Notes: a model not told the origin generated them from the letters alone. DNA of 33,584 nt from Pseudomonas donghuensis (GCF_000259195.1 NZ_JH650777.1:1-33584), one strand, 5' to 3'. Counted from the stretch's first letter, positions 1 to 10,026 are shown. Program-made: numbers and translations.

Positions 1-4
1 ACCG

Positions 5-29
5 TGTGGGAGCGGGCTTGCCCCGCGAT
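5..29 (+). repeat. REP element (single)
   Basis: This 25-base element contains an inverted core (gcgggcttgccccgc) behind a tgtgggag head, the form of Pseudomonas REP sequences. The same unit recurs at 12421-12447 and in variant form at 4958-5025 and 12376-12399. It lies just beyond the 3' end of ispB. A partner may lie outside the window. Confidence 0.8.
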
Positions 30-44
30 TAGGGAAGTGGCGAA

Positions 45-1013
45 TCAGTGCGTGCGGGCGACGGCGAATTCGCTGAGTTCGACCAGTGCGTCGCGGTATT
101 CGCTGGCTGGCAGCACGTCCAGGCAGGCGATGGCGCGGGCCACGTAGTCGCGGGCCAGTTTGGCGGTGTAGTCCAGGGAGCCTGAGGCTTCGACGGCCGC
201 GCGGATGCTCTCGAGGTCTTCGATGCCGCCCTTCTGGATCGCCTGACGCACCAGCGCGGCCTGTTCGGCGGTGCCTTCGCGCATGGTGTAGATCAGCGGC
301 AGGGTCGGCTTGCCTTCGGCCAGGTCGTCACCGACGTTCTTGCCCAGGGTCTGCGCATCGCCCTTGTAGTCGAGCAGGTCGTCGACCAGCTGGAAGGCCA
401 CGCCCAGGTGGTCACCGAAGGTGCGCAGGGCTTCGCTCTGTTCCTCGCTCGCCTGGGCCAGGGCCGCGGCGCTGTGGGTCGAGGCCTCGAACAGCATCGC
501 GGTCTTGCCGCGGATGACGTCCATGTAGACTTCTTCGGTGGTGCTGGCGTCGCGCACCTTGGACAACTGCAGGACTTCGCCTTCGGCGATGACCCGGGTG
601 GCCTTGGAGAGGATCTGCATGACCGGCATCGAGCCCAGTTCGACCATCATCTCGAACGAGCGCGAGTACAGGAAGTCACCGACCAGCACGCTTGGCGCGT
701 TGCCCCACAGGGCGTTGGCGGTGGAGCGGCCACGGCGCATGCCGGACATGTCGACGACGTCGTCGTGCAGCAGGGTGGCGGTGTGCAGGAACTCGATGGT
801 GGCGGCCAGCAGGCGCAGGTCGTCGCCTTCGCGGCCCAGGGCCTTGCCGCACAGCAGCACCAGCAGTGGACGCAGGCGCTTGCCGCCAGCCGAGGTAATG
901 TAGTCGCCGATTTTCGATACCAGCGGTACACGCGAAGTCAGCTGTTTCTTGATAATCTCGTCAACGGCGCTGAAGTCGTCCGCTACCGCACGGTAGAAAG
1001 CTTGGGGTTGCAT
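45..1013 (-). CDS. ispB: polyprenyl (octaprenyl/nonaprenyl) diphosphate synthase
   Basis: This is a trans long-chain prenyl diphosphate synthase that extends farnesyl diphosphate with isopentenyl diphosphate to make the ubiquinone side chain in the cytoplasm. The protein has about 322 residues, the usual family length. The GGKRLRP substrate motif is at residues 43-49. The first aspartate-rich motif DDVVD is at 84-88 and the second, DDLLD, at 211-215, and both are intact. The open frame extends six codons further to an ATG at 1031. I chose the ATG at 1013 because the family begins MQPQAFYRAV, although neither start has a well spaced ribosome site. Pseudomonads make ubiquinone-9, so the true product may be nonaprenyl diphosphate; the sequence does not decide chain length. 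It diverges from rplU, as in other gammaproteobacteria. Confidence 0.95.
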   Translation of the reverse strand: MQPQAFYRAVADDFSAVDEIIKKQLTSRVPLVSKIGDYITSAGGKRLRPLLVLLCGKALGREGDDLRLLAATIEFLHTATLLHDDVVDMSGMRRGRSTANALWGNAPSVLVGDFLYSRSFEMMVELGSMPVMQILSKATRVIAEGEVLQLSKVRDASTTEEVYMDVIRGKTAMLFEASTHSAAALAQASEEQSEALRTFGDHLGVAFQLVDDLLDYKGDAQTLGKNVGDDLAEGKPTLPLIYTMREGTAEQAALVRQAIQKGGIEDLESIRAAVEASGSLDYTAKLARDYVARAIACLDVLPASEYRDALVELSEFAVARTH

Positions 1014-1104
1014 CGGCCACAGGTGCTCCATAAAGGTTGCGCGGCATGCTAGGTCGCGGGTCCCGGCGTGTCAAGGCGCGCTGCCCGCGGGCCGGGGGTG
1101 GGAC

Positions 1105-1133
1105 TTGCAAGCAAAGCAGGGCTTGCGTACAAT
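1105..1133 (+). promoter_or_regulatory. sigma-70 promoter of rplU-rpmA
   Basis: A -35 box TTGCAA (1105-1110) and a -10 box TACAAT (1128-1133) are separated by exactly 17 bases. Transcription would start near 1140 and leave a leader of about 125 bases before rplU, long enough to hold a control structure. The promoter lies in the divergent gap between ispB and rplU and fits ribosomal protein expression. Confidence 0.65.
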
Positions 1134-1265
1134 CGCGCACCCTGAACTTCCTGGGCAGCACCTGCCTTACGCAATTGCACTGGGCCGTTCCAGCCCTATG
1201 CAGCCATGCCAGCCAATACTCTTCCTATAAAGAGCTGGGTGAGCAGGATTATCGGAGAAATACCC

Positions 1266-1577
1266 ATGTACGCAGTAATTGTTACCGGTGGCAAGCAGTA
1301 CAAAGTCGCCGAAGGTGAATACCTGAAAATCGAAAAACTGGAAATCGCCACTGGCGAATCCGTGACTTTCGACCGCGTTCTGTTGGTTGCCAATGGCGAC
1401 GACGTGAACATCGGCGCTCCAGTCGTTGCTGGTGCCAAAGTTGTTGCTGAAGTGATCTCCCAAGGTCGTCACGACAAAGTGCGCATCATCAAGTTCCGCC
1501 GCCGTAAGCACCACATGAAGCGTATGGGCCACCGCCAGTGGTTCACCGAAATCAAGATCACCGGTATTTCGGCTTAA
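1266..1577 (+). CDS. rplU: 50S ribosomal protein L21
   Basis: L21 is a 103-residue protein of the large ribosomal subunit that binds 23S rRNA. The sequence starts [14 protein letters not shown], which is diagnostic of bacterial L21, and carries the basic [16 protein letters not shown] stretch near residues 77-92. GGAG at 1254-1257 precedes the ATG by eight bases and supports this start over upstream in-frame codons. rpmA follows after 31 bases, the nearly universal rplU-rpmA pairing, and the promoter at 1105-1133 probably drives both. Nothing about the protein is unusual. Confidence 0.98.
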   Translation: MYAVIVTGGKQYKVAEGEYLKIEKLEIATGESVTFDRVLLVANGDDVNIGAPVVAGAKVVAEVISQGRHDKVRIIKFRRRKHHMKRMGHRQWFTEIKITGISA

Positions 1578-1608
1578 TCGCCTGAATCCATTTCTGGAGA
1601 ATTGAACC

Positions 1609-1866
1609 ATGGCACACAAAAAAGCTGGTGGTAGTACCCGTAACGGTCGCGACTCAGAAGCCAAACGCCTTGGCGTGAAGATGTATGGCGGCCAGGCTAT
1701 CATTCCTGGCAACATCATCGTGCGTCAGCGCGGCACCCAATTCCACGCTGGCTACGGCGTTGGCATGGGCAAGGATCACACCCTGTTCGCCAAGATCGCG
1801 GGTAAGATCAAGTTCGAAGTAAAAGGCGCCTTCGGTCGTCGTTACGTGAGCGTTGTCGCCGAGTAA
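1609..1866 (+). CDS. rpmA: 50S ribosomal protein L27
   Basis: L27 is an 85-residue large-subunit protein whose N-terminal tail reaches the peptidyl transferase centre. The protein begins [20 protein letters not shown], the classic proteobacterial form without the cleavable N-terminal extension found in Firmicutes. A GGAG sequence at 1596-1599 serves as ribosome site. It is co-transcribed with rplU, and a strong intrinsic terminator follows its stop by 15 bases, so the rplU-rpmA transcript ends before obg. Confidence 0.98.
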   Translation: MAHKKAGGSTRNGRDSEAKRLGVKMYGGQAIIPGNIIVRQRGTQFHAGYGVGMGKDHTLFAKIAGKIKFEVKGAFGRRYVSVVAE

Positions 1867-1881
1867 TCGCGCGAACGCTGG

Positions 1882-1912
1882 AAAAGCCCTGTCTCGCGAC
1901 GGGGCTTTTTCG
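1882..1912 (+). terminator. Rho-independent terminator after rpmA
   Basis: The sequence forms an aaaagcccTgt / acggggctttt hairpin around a ctcgcg loop and ends in a run of T. It follows the rpmA stop directly and separates rplU-rpmA from obg. The A run on the left arm is also compatible with weak termination on the other strand. Confidence 0.88.
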
Positions 1913-2043
1913 TTTGTGGGGTGAGTCTCTTGCAAAGCTGTTTGTATGGGCTGCCGGCGTGGGTTGTTACTATCGTGACGGGGCCGCCGCGCTCACTTTT
2001 GCAAGAGCCTTATGTCTTTGTGTCACTCAGCTCGTCCAGCTGA

Positions 2044-3282
<1,239 letters not shown>

Positions 3283-3298
3283 TTCGTTGCAGTACACT

Positions 3299-3325
3299 AA
3301 ACGCCGCTCTCAGGAGCGGCGTTTT
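3299..3325 (+). terminator. Rho-independent terminator after obg
   Basis: A perfect nine-base stem, acgccgctc with gagcggcgt, surrounds a four-base loop. A is enriched on the left and a TTTT run follows on the right. It lies 16 bases after the obg stop and 33 bases before proB, so proB probably needs its own promoter or readthrough. Confidence 0.88.
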
Positions 3326-3357
3326 GGTATCTAAAGATCTGAATAGGTTGGAAGAAG

Positions 3358-4476
3358 ATGCGGAGCAAGGTGACGGGTGCGCAGCGCTGGGTCGTGAAAA
3401 TCGGCAGTGCCCTGCTGACAGCAGATGGCAAGGGCCTGGATCGCGCGGCCATGGGTGTCTGGGTCGAGCAGATGGTGGCGTTGCATGAGGCGGGTGTCGA
3501 GTTGGTGTTGGTGTCGTCCGGGGCGGTTGCCGCCGGGATGAGCCGTTTGGGCTGGACCAAGCGACCGAGTGCGATGAACGAGCTGCAGGCCGCGGCCTCG
3601 ATCGGCCAGATGGGCCTGGTGCAGGCCTGGGAATCGAGCTTTGCCGAGCATGGCCGGCACACCGCGCAGATCCTCCTGACCCACGACGACCTGTCGGACC
3701 GCAAGCGCTACCTCAATGCCCGCAGCACCCTGCGCACCCTGGTGGAACTGGGTGTGGTGCCGGTGATCAACGAGAACGACACGGTGGTTACCGACGAGAT
3801 CCGCTTCGGTGACAACGACACCCTGGCGGCGCTGGTGGCCAACCTGGTGGAGGCCGACCTGCTGGTGATCCTCACCGACCGCGACGGCATGTTCGATGCC
3901 GACCCGCGCAACAACCCTGATGCGCAGCTCATCTACGAAGCCCGTGCCGACGATCCGAGCCTCGATGCCGTGGCCGGTGGCACCGGTGGCGCCCTGGGCC
4001 GTGGCGGCATGCAGACCAAGCTGCGTGCCGCGCGCCTGGCAGCGCGTTCCGGTGCCCACACGATCATCGTCGGTGGCCGCCTGGAGCGCGTGCTCGACCG
4101 CCTCAAGGCGGGCGAACGCCTGGGCACCCTGCTGTCGCCTGAGCGCGGCATGCTCGCCGCGCGCAAGCAGTGGCTGGCTGGCCACCTGCAAACTCGCGGT
4201 ACCCTGGTGCTCGACGATGGCGCAGTGAAGGCCCTGCGCAAGGACAACAAGAGCCTGTTGCCGGTCGGTGTGAAGACCGTGCAGGGCAGCTTCCGGCGTG
4301 GCGAGATGGTGGTCTGCGTTGGTCCGGATGGCCTCGAAGTCGCCCGCGGCCTTGCCAACTACAGCGCCCTGGAAGCACAAAAAATCATTGGCCAGCCGTC
4401 CGACGCGATCGAGGCCCTGCTGGGCTACATCGCCGAGCCGGAGCTGGTGCACCGCGACAACCTGATTCTGGTCTGA
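3358..4476 (+). CDS. proB: glutamate 5-kinase
   Basis: ProB phosphorylates L-glutamate to gamma-glutamyl phosphate, the first and feedback-controlled step of proline synthesis. The 372-residue protein has an N-terminal amino acid kinase domain ([10 protein letters not shown] near residues 11-20, [14 protein letters not shown], and the GGTGG plus MQTKLRAA lysine motif). A C-terminal PUA domain spans about residues 275-355. This is the long two-domain form, as in E. coli. The ATG at 3358 has a purine-rich GGAAGAAG directly upstream, though spacing is tight. proA is not in the window, so kinase and reductase are unlinked here, as I recall for other pseudomonads. creA follows after 10 bases and is probably co-transcribed. 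Confidence 0.97.
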   Translation: MRSKVTGAQRWVVKIGSALLTADGKGLDRAAMGVWVEQMVALHEAGVELVLVSSGAVAAGMSRLGWTKRPSAMNELQAAASIGQMGLVQAWESSFAEHGRHTAQILLTHDDLSDRKRYLNARSTLRTLVELGVVPVINENDTVVTDEIRFGDNDTLAALVANLVEADLLVILTDRDGMFDADPRNNPDAQLIYEARADDPSLDAVAGGTGGALGRGGMQTKLRAARLAARSGAHTIIVGGRLERVLDRLKAGERLGTLLSPERGMLAARKQWLAGHLQTRGTLVLDDGAVKALRKDNKSLLPVGVKTVQGSFRRGEMVVCVGPDGLEVARGLANYSALEAQKIIGQPSDAIEALLGYIAEPELVHRDNLILV

Positions 4477-4486
4477 GGAAATACGT

Positions 4487-4942
4487 GTGTTCAAAGGGAT
4501 GATTGCAGCGGCGCTGCTGGCGTTGCCGGTACTGGCGTCGGCCGAGGAGATTGGCCAGGTATCGACGGTGTTCAAGATCGTCGGGCCGAATGACCGCATC
4601 GTTGTCGAGGCGTTTGACGACCCGAAGGTCGAGGGCGTGACCTGCTACCTGTCGCGGGCCAAGACTGGCGGTCTGAAAGGCGGCCTGGGCCTGGCTGAAG
4701 ACCGCGCCGAGGCGTCGATCGCCTGCCGTCAGGTCGGGCCGATTCGCTTCAAGGAGCAGCTCAAGGACGGTGACGAGGTGTTCAAGGAGCGTACCTCGCT
4801 GGTGTTCAAGACCATGCAGGTGGTGCGCTTTCTCGACAAGAAGCGCAATACCCTGGTCTATCTGGTGTACTCGGATCGTGTGATCGAAGGCAGTCCGCAG
4901 AACGCGGTAACGGCGATTCCGATCCTGCCGTGGGCTCAGTAA
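4487..4942 (+). CDS. creA: CreA family periplasmic protein
   Basis: This 151-residue protein belongs to the CreA family, named from the E. coli creABCD region; its molecular role is not known. Residues 1-19 form a short signal peptide ending ASA before EEIGQ, so the product should be periplasmic. The core contains the family-like segments VFKTVG-type [21 protein letters not shown] and [13 protein letters not shown] chose the GTG at 4487 because GAGGAA at 4475-4480 sits six bases before it and because it opens the signal peptide. The gene lies 10 bases after proB. It is convergent with mksB, with a REP pair between them. Confidence 0.92.
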   Translation: MFKGMIAAALLALPVLASAEEIGQVSTVFKIVGPNDRIVVEAFDDPKVEGVTCYLSRAKTGGLKGGLGLAEDRAEASIACRQVGPIRFKEQLKDGDEVFKERTSLVFKTMQVVRFLDKKRNTLVYLVYSDRVIEGSPQNAVTAIPILPWAQ

Positions 4943-4957
4943 AACCGAGTTGAATGC

Positions 4958-5025
4958 ATCGCTGGCAAGCCAGCTCCCACAAGGACCACCGTGATCCCTG
5001 TGGGAGCCGGCCTTGCCGGCGATGG
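4958..5025. repeat. inverted REP pair (REPIN-like)
   Basis: Two REP units face each other. The minus-oriented copy is at 4958-4981 (atcgctggcaagccagctcc core) and the plus-oriented copy at 4999-5025 (tgtgggagccggccttgccg core), with a 17-base spacer. The pair sits between the convergent 3' ends of creA and mksB, the usual site for such elements, and can fold as one long hairpin in either transcript. Confidence 0.85.
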
Positions 5026-5040
5026 GGCCTGAAAGGCCCC
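5024..5040. terminator. hairpin between convergent creA and mksB
   Basis: GGGGCCT and AGGCCCC form a perfect seven-base stem around a GAA loop, 10 bases from the mksB stop. No T run follows on either strand, so it may stabilise mRNA ends or act with Rho and is not clearly an intrinsic terminator. Confidence 0.4.
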
Positions 5041-5050
5041 TGGAGAGGCC

Positions 5051-7882
5051 TCAAGCCGAAGCTTCTTCCTCTTCTACCCGCACCACCGCCTTCTCCACAT
5101 CGCGGCGGCTGATGTACTTCCAGTCCGCCTCGTCGATGTAGATGCCGTTCGGCCCGCTGCCGCCTTCCAGGTCGATGGCGACATGCGCCGAGACCTGCGG
5201 CTTGACGCTCGCCAGAATCGGTACGAAGCCCAGCTGCAAGCTGGTTTCCAGCAGCGCTGCCTGGTTGCGTTCGTCGATGTCGGCCGCCTCGTCCAGGTAG
5301 TACGGCAGGCGCACGCGACCGGCCAGGTCGCGGTCCATCAGGTGCAGCAACAGGTACATGTTGGTCAGCGCCTTGATGGTCATGGTGGTGCCGTTGGACG
5401 CCGCACCGTCGATGTCGGTGTGGATCACCGGCTGGCCACCGACCTTGGTGATCTCGAAGGCCAGTTCGAACAGGTCCTTCAGGCCCAGCTGGTTGTGGTT
5501 GGCCGCCACCAGCCGCGCCAGGTACTCCTTGGCCTCTTCGTTCTTGTTGTCCTGCTCGGCGCTCTGGCTCAGGTCGAACACCGACAGGGTCTCGCCTTCC
5601 TCGTACTGGCCGGCGCTGTGGATGATCTGGTCGATGTGCTTGAGCGCTTCCTTGTTCGGCGCCAGGACGATGCGAAAGCTCTGCAGGTTGGACACCTGGC
5701 GCTTGTTGATCTCGCGGTTGAACAGCGCCAGCTGGTGCTCGAGGCTGTCGTAGTCGCTGCGGATGTTGCGCAGGGTCCGGGCGATATCGGTGACCGCGGC
5801 GCGGCGTGCCTTGCCCAGGGTCAGGGCTTCTTCGGTGCGGTGCGAGTAGGCGTTGATCAGCAGTTGCAGGCGGCGTTCCATGTCGTCTTCGCTGTCGAAC
5901 TTGGCCACGCCCTTGAGGCGTACCTGGGCGTACAGCGCTTCGATCTGGCCATCGACCCGCAGCAGGCCCTGCCAGCTGTCCTGGTAGTCGTTGAGCAGCG
6001 GCAGCAGGTTGTCCATGCTGTCGTCGACCGGCTCCATGAACGGCGTGCCGAACGGCAGGTCGGCGGGCAGCAGCTGGCGACGGCGCAGGGCGTCGTCGAG
6101 CGTGCGCTGCTTGGCTTCCATGTCGGCGATCTGGCGGCCGACCAGTTGCAGCTTGGCCGACAGTTGCTGGACGCGTTCGGTGAAGGCGTCGCTGGAGCGC
6201 TTGAGCTCGTCCTGGGCGGCTTCCATCTGCGCCAGCTGTTCGAGCTTGTCGCCTTCTTCGGCGGACAGGGTCTCGCTGCGGCGGAAGTCTTCCAGGGCCT
6301 TCTGCGCATCCAGTACCTGCTGGTACAGGGCTTCGGTCTGGGTCTTGCTCGCGGCGCGGTCGGCGGCCACGGCCTGCTGGGTCTTGAGCTGCTTGAGCTC
6401 TTTCTCCAGGCGTTCCTTCTGGTCACGCAGGGCGGCGCGGTCGGCCAGGGCCTGCAGGGCAGGGGGCTCGATGTGCGAGAGGTCGATGGACAGGCCCGGG
6501 GCTTCGAAGCGCTCGCCCTTGAAGCCGTCGAGCACCGCTTCCAGGGATTTGACCCAGACATCGCTGTCGTCCAGCTCGATGCCGCGCTCGCCCAGCGGCA
6601 GACTGAACAGCGCGCCGTTGAACAGGCGCATCAGGCGCTCGACGTCCTGCTGCGAGAACTCTTCACGCAGGCGTGCATAACTGTTGTTGTCGGCATGATC
6701 GAGTTGCTGCTTGACCGACTTCAGGCGTTTTTCCAGCTCGCGCAGACGCTCTTCGAGGTCTTCGGCGCTGAACTGGCGCGACTGCGCCAGGGCGCCGGCG
6801 AGTTCGTCGTGGGCGTCCTTGGCGGCCAGCAGTTGCTGTTCCAGGACCTTGACGTCGTCGACCAGGGCGAAGCGGTGCTTGAGCACCGACAGCTCACCGA
6901 GCCAGCGTTGCACGCCAGTGATCTCGCGCTCCAGGCGCATCAGCTCCTGGGTGCCGCCACGCTGGTCGTTCTGCAGGCTGTCCTGTTCGTTTTTATAGTG
7001 CTCGGCCTGGATCACCAGTTCTTCTTTGCGCGCGCTGGCGTAGTCCTGCCAGGTGCCGAGCAGCGAGTCGAGCAGTGGCGACAGGCGATGCAGCTTGCCG
7101 CGCAGGATGTCGCGCTGGGCCACGCCGTTGGCCAGGGCCTCGACCAGCGGGCCGGCGGCGACCAGCGAGTTGTAGTCCTGCTCCATGCGCCGTACGTCGC
7201 GGAAGGCCTCTTCGCAGGCGGCGATGTAGTCGACGCTGCCCGAACGCAGGCTGTGCTCGAAGGCATCGAGGAACAGCTGCTTGAGCTTGGCTGCGGTGAT
7301 CTCGCGCATGTGCAGCAGGTTGATGAACAGGGCGCGGAAGGTTTTCAGGCTCTGTTCGCTGGTGGAGCGCAGCGGGATCAGGGTCAGGTCCAGCGGGATC
7401 GAGGTGTGGCCGCCGACCAGCAACCGGCGCAGCTCGTCAGGCTTGAGCTCATAGGCTTTCAGGCCGTTGCGCTCGAGGTTGCTGAACAGCTCTTTCTGGC
7501 GCAGGCAGGTGTCGTTTTTCTGGTAGTGGGCCAGGTCCAGCTCGCCGGCATAGGCGAAGAACTGGTGACCGAAGCCACCCCCCGGGCCGCGGCCGACCAC
7601 GCCGATTACGTGCGGGCCGTGGGGCAGGTTGACCTCGCAGAGGATGTAGCTGGTGTCGCTGGCAAAGTAGAAGCGCCGCGACTGCTCCAGGCTGTACTTG
7701 CCGAAGCTCATGTCGGACATGCGCGCCAGGATCGGGAACTGCAGGGCGTTGATCGAGGCACTCTTGCCCAGGTTGTTGGCACCGTAGACCGACAATGGGT
7801 GTTCCAGGGGGAACAGACCCAGGCTGTAGCCGGCGGTGTTGAGCAGTGCGAAGCGGCGAATGCCGTAGCGTTCCTGGCTCAT
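5051..7882 (-). CDS. mksB: MksB, SMC-like ATPase of the MksBEF condensin
   Basis: This SMC-like ATPase powers the MukBEF-like condensin MksBEF, which compacts or organises DNA in the nucleoid. The 943-residue protein has a perfect Walker A, GANNLGKS, at residues 34-41. Long charged coiled-coil stretches run from about 260 to 720. A signature-like segment (NGTTMTIKALTNMYLL) starts at about 830, and Walker B YYLDE has its catalytic DE at 864-865. At under two thirds of MukB length it has short arms, as known for MksB. Its start overlaps the mksE stop by four bases (ATGA), which implies translational coupling. The order mksF-mksE-mksB matches the P. aeruginosa locus as I recall it. Wadjet JetC is the closest alternative, but no JetD-type nuclease gene follows. 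Confidence 0.92.
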   Translation of the reverse strand: MSQERYGIRRFALLNTAGYSLGLFPLEHPLSVYGANNLGKSASINALQFPILARMSDMSFGKYSLEQSRRFYFASDTSYILCEVNLPHGPHVIGVVGRGPGGGFGHQFFAYAGELDLAHYQKNDTCLRQKELFSNLERNGLKAYELKPDELRRLLVGGHTSIPLDLTLIPLRSTSEQSLKTFRALFINLLHMREITAAKLKQLFLDAFEHSLRSGSVDYIAACEEAFRDVRRMEQDYNSLVAAGPLVEALANGVAQRDILRGKLHRLSPLLDSLLGTWQDYASARKEELVIQAEHYKNEQDSLQNDQRGGTQELMRLEREITGVQRWLGELSVLKHRFALVDDVKVLEQQLLAAKDAHDELAGALAQSRQFSAEDLEERLRELEKRLKSVKQQLDHADNNSYARLREEFSQQDVERLMRLFNGALFSLPLGERGIELDDSDVWVKSLEAVLDGFKGERFEAPGLSIDLSHIEPPALQALADRAALRDQKERLEKELKQLKTQQAVAADRAASKTQTEALYQQVLDAQKALEDFRRSETLSAEEGDKLEQLAQMEAAQDELKRSSDAFTERVQQLSAKLQLVGRQIADMEAKQRTLDDALRRRQLLPADLPFGTPFMEPVDDSMDNLLPLLNDYQDSWQGLLRVDGQIEALYAQVRLKGVAKFDSEDDMERRLQLLINAYSHRTEEALTLGKARRAAVTDIARTLRNIRSDYDSLEHQLALFNREINKRQVSNLQSFRIVLAPNKEALKHIDQIIHSAGQYEEGETLSVFDLSQSAEQDNKNEEAKEYLARLVAANHNQLGLKDLFELAFEITKVGGQPVIHTDIDGAASNGTTMTIKALTNMYLLLHLMDRDLAGRVRLPYYLDEAADIDERNQAALLETSLQLGFVPILASVKPQVSAHVAIDLEGGSGPNGIYIDEADWKYISRRDVEKAVVRVEEEEASA

Positions 7883-8580
7883 GCGTCAATCTCCTGTTGC
7901 TCTTGCGCAATGGCTCGGGCCAAGGCGTCTTCTTCGCTTTCTTCGAACGGGCTGAGGTCGAGCGGGTCGTCGGTACGGTTGAGCTCTTCCGGGCTCTCTT
8001 CCTCGACCAGCACCGGCGTTGGCAGCGGCAGGGCGCTGTGCAGGCTGGCAGCCAGGTCGCGGTCCTGCTGGACCGACAGACAGACGTCGAGGAAGCGGTG
8101 CATCGGCGGCAGGAAGCGGTAGATGCCGTTCTCTTCGTGGGCAAAGCCGAGCTGGGTCATGCGGCGCATGATCTTCTCTTCCAGCTCGTCCGGGGTCTGC
8201 ACTTCGGCCTGGATGAACAGGTCGCGGTACTTTTCCAGCAGCGAAGGCAGCTCGTCGCGGCCCAGGCTGCCACCGTCGAGAACCGACATTGGGTCGCGGC
8301 CCTGGTCGGCCAGGTGTTCGACCAGGATGAAGGTGAACAGCGACAGGCGCTGGGCGGTCTTGTTGACCTGGGCGGCGGCCAGGTCCGGGACGAAGTAGTA
8401 GAAACCGCGGGTGTCGCACACCAGTTCAAAGCCCAGGGCCTTGAACAGGCCACGGTACTGGTCCTGGAAGTTCGACAGTTGGGCGTACAGCTCCGGGTCG
8501 CGGCGGCTGATGTGGAAGCCCTTGAACAGCTCGCGGAAGATCGGTGCGAGCTGGGACAGTTCGGAAAGATCAAGATGCAT
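7879..8580 (-). CDS. mksE: MksE, condensin winged-helix subunit
   Basis: MksE is the small accessory subunit that bridges kleisin MksF and, by analogy with MukE, regulates ATPase engagement and DNA loading. The 233-residue protein has the right length and place for the family. Its N-terminal LAPIFRELFKGFHISRRDPELY and central FYYFVPD segments suggest winged-helix folds. The C-terminal 40 residues are very acidic and probably disordered. The gene overlaps the end of mksF by 11 bases and the start of mksB by 4, so all three subunits are likely made from one mRNA in fixed proportion. No ATP-binding motif is present, as expected. Confidence 0.88.
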   Translation of the reverse strand: MHLDLSELSQLAPIFRELFKGFHISRRDPELYAQLSNFQDQYRGLFKALGFELVCDTRGFYYFVPDLAAAQVNKTAQRLSLFTFILVEHLADQGRDPMSVLDGGSLGRDELPSLLEKYRDLFIQAEVQTPDELEEKIMRRMTQLGFAHEENGIYRFLPPMHRFLDVCLSVQQDRDLAASLHSALPLPTPVLVEEESPEELNRTDDPLDLSPFEESEEDALARAIAQEQQEIDA

Positions 8581-9847
8581 GGGCGGGGCTCGCAGTTGGC
8601 TCAGGCGATGGTTCGCGGCTCGATGTCAGAGCGAAGGAACGCAGGCTGACCAGGTGTTCGCGGGTGGTGTATTGGCGGCGCTCGAGGCGCTCGCGGGCAA
8701 AGCGTTTTTCCCGCGACAGGCGCGAGAACCAGTACAGCAGCTCGTCGGTGGCGCCTTCGGGCTCCTGGTCGAGCAGCCAGACCATCAGGTCCGGCAGCGG
8801 CAGGGCGTCTTCGCAGCGTTCGAGCATTTCCTTGACCGTGCGCGGTGCGCGCGGGGCGTCGCCCTTGTGGCTTTTGTGGGCCTTGGGGAACTGCGCAGGC
8901 TTGGGCTCGAAACGGGCCAGGGCATAGACGTAGGCTTCGACCTGGCTGGCGCTGCCGAGGAAGGTGCTCTGCGGGCGGGTGAACAGCGGCATGGCGGCTT
9001 GCGGCACGGCGTCCAGGCCCTTGCGGCGGATCACCGACAGGGCCAGGGCGGCGCCACGGGTCACGGCGTTGTGGCGGCGCGCTTCTTCACGCAGCGGCAG
9101 CAGCAGTTCGCGGGCATGGCGCAGGGTCAACTGGGCGCTGGTCTGCATCTCGAGGATGCGCGCATGGGTACGCAGGAGCATATCGTCGTCGACCAGATGG
9201 CCGAGGCGCGCCTGCTCGCCGAGCAAGCGCAGCAGCACGGTCTCGACCTTGCGCACGCCTTGCTCGAAGGCGCCGTCGGCGTTGACCAGCTGGATCATCG
9301 GTTCGACATATTCGTCCCAGGTCGCCAGGACTTCGGCGTAACGCTGGCGCAGGGGGATCTGCCGGTCACTGGTCTTGGCCCGTTCGGCCACGGCGACCAA
9401 CGCCTGTTCGTCGTTGTCGAGCTTCTTCAGGACGTCGCGCACGCGCATGTCGAGCAGGCGCAGCTGGCGCGCCAGGTCGTTGCCGTCGCGAATCTCGAAG
9501 GCGTCCTGGATATGCCCGGCCAGGCGCTCGAGGTGGCGCAGGTAGGCTTCGATCTCCAGGCACAGGCCCAGGCGGTGCTCACGGCGCAGGTAGGCAAGAA
9601 AGTCATGGATCTGGGCGTTGAGCTCGAAACGGTTCGGGCTTTTGGCCACCGGCACCAGGATATCCAGGCGGATCCACACGTCGAGCAGGCTGGTGATGTC
9701 CTGGGGGGTACTCTCCAACTGCTGGGTGGCCAGTTGCTGGCGCAGTTCGGCCAGGCTCAGGGTGCCCCCGTCGAAGCGCTCGCACAACGGCTCGAGCAGG
9801 GCCCAGTGTTCGGCTAGGGCGCGCAGGACGCGCTTGGGTTCGATCAT
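8570..9847 (-). CDS. mksF: MksF, kleisin subunit of the MksBEF condensin
   Basis: This is the kleisin-like subunit that would close the MksB ring and dimerise through its N-terminal winged helix. The 425-residue protein begins with a helix-rich winged-helix region (about 1-100). A long helical middle (about 100-290) and a charged, proline-containing C-terminal part follow, the layout of MukF/JetA-class proteins. Recognition rests mostly on the operon, since kleisins diverge strongly. It is first in the mksF-mksE-mksB operon and diverges from holD. No clear ribosome site precedes the ATG at 9847. A possible -10 for this direction is at 9882-9887. Confidence 0.87.
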   Translation of the reverse strand: MIEPKRVLRALAEHWALLEPLCERFDGGTLSLAELRQQLATQQLESTPQDITSLLDVWIRLDILVPVAKSPNRFELNAQIHDFLAYLRREHRLGLCLEIEAYLRHLERLAGHIQDAFEIRDGNDLARQLRLLDMRVRDVLKKLDNDEQALVAVAERAKTSDRQIPLRQRYAEVLATWDEYVEPMIQLVNADGAFEQGVRKVETVLLRLLGEQARLGHLVDDDMLLRTHARILEMQTSAQLTLRHARELLLPLREEARRHNAVTRGAALALSVIRRKGLDAVPQAAMPLFTRPQSTFLGSASQVEAYVYALARFEPKPAQFPKAHKSHKGDAPRAPRTVKEMLERCEDALPLPDLMVWLLDQEPEGATDELLYWFSRLSREKRFARERLERRQYTTREHLVSLRSFALTSSREPSPEPTASPAHAS

Positions 9848-9881
9848 TGGCGGGTCGACTCGTTGCCAAATAAAAGCGCCG

Positions 9882-9887
9882 ATTGTA
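9882..9887 (-). promoter_or_regulatory. possible -10 box for mksFEB
   Basis: On the minus strand this reads TACAAT, 35 bases before the mksF start. A TCGACA resembling a -35 box lies at 9902-9907, but the 14-base spacer is too short, so the -35 element is unsettled. The 179-base gap 9848-10026 must hold promoters for both mksFEB and holD. Confidence 0.3.
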
Positions 9888-10002
9888 CTGCATCAGACGC
9901 CTGTCGATTCACCCCCTGATCGCTTGATCCTGCTGTCGAGCGGTTTTCTGCCGATCAACAGCGGCGCCAAACGGCGAACAACGTTAGAATATCGCCCCTG
10001 AC

Positions 10003-10011
10003 TTATCCACA
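10003..10011 (+). promoter_or_regulatory. consensus DnaA box before holD
   Basis: TTATCCACA matches the DnaA consensus TTATNCACA exactly. It lies 13 bases downstream of a TAGAAT that could serve as a -10 box (9985-9990) and 15 bases before the holD start, in the leader or initially transcribed region of the psi gene. Only one copy is present in the gap, so chance occurrence is possible. Confidence 0.45.
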
Positions 10012-10026
10012 GATGGCCGATCCTTC

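Noticed and set aside
3331..4599. 422-residue minus-strand frame opposite proB and the start of creA
   Set aside because: It is an antisense shadow; proB is certain and no motif appears in the other strand.
5183..8122. 979-residue open frame on the plus strand opposite mksB
   Set aside because: It is the antisense shadow of a high G+C coding region. Its translation is rich in V, L, Q, A and H without any domain, while mksB has clear Walker motifs.
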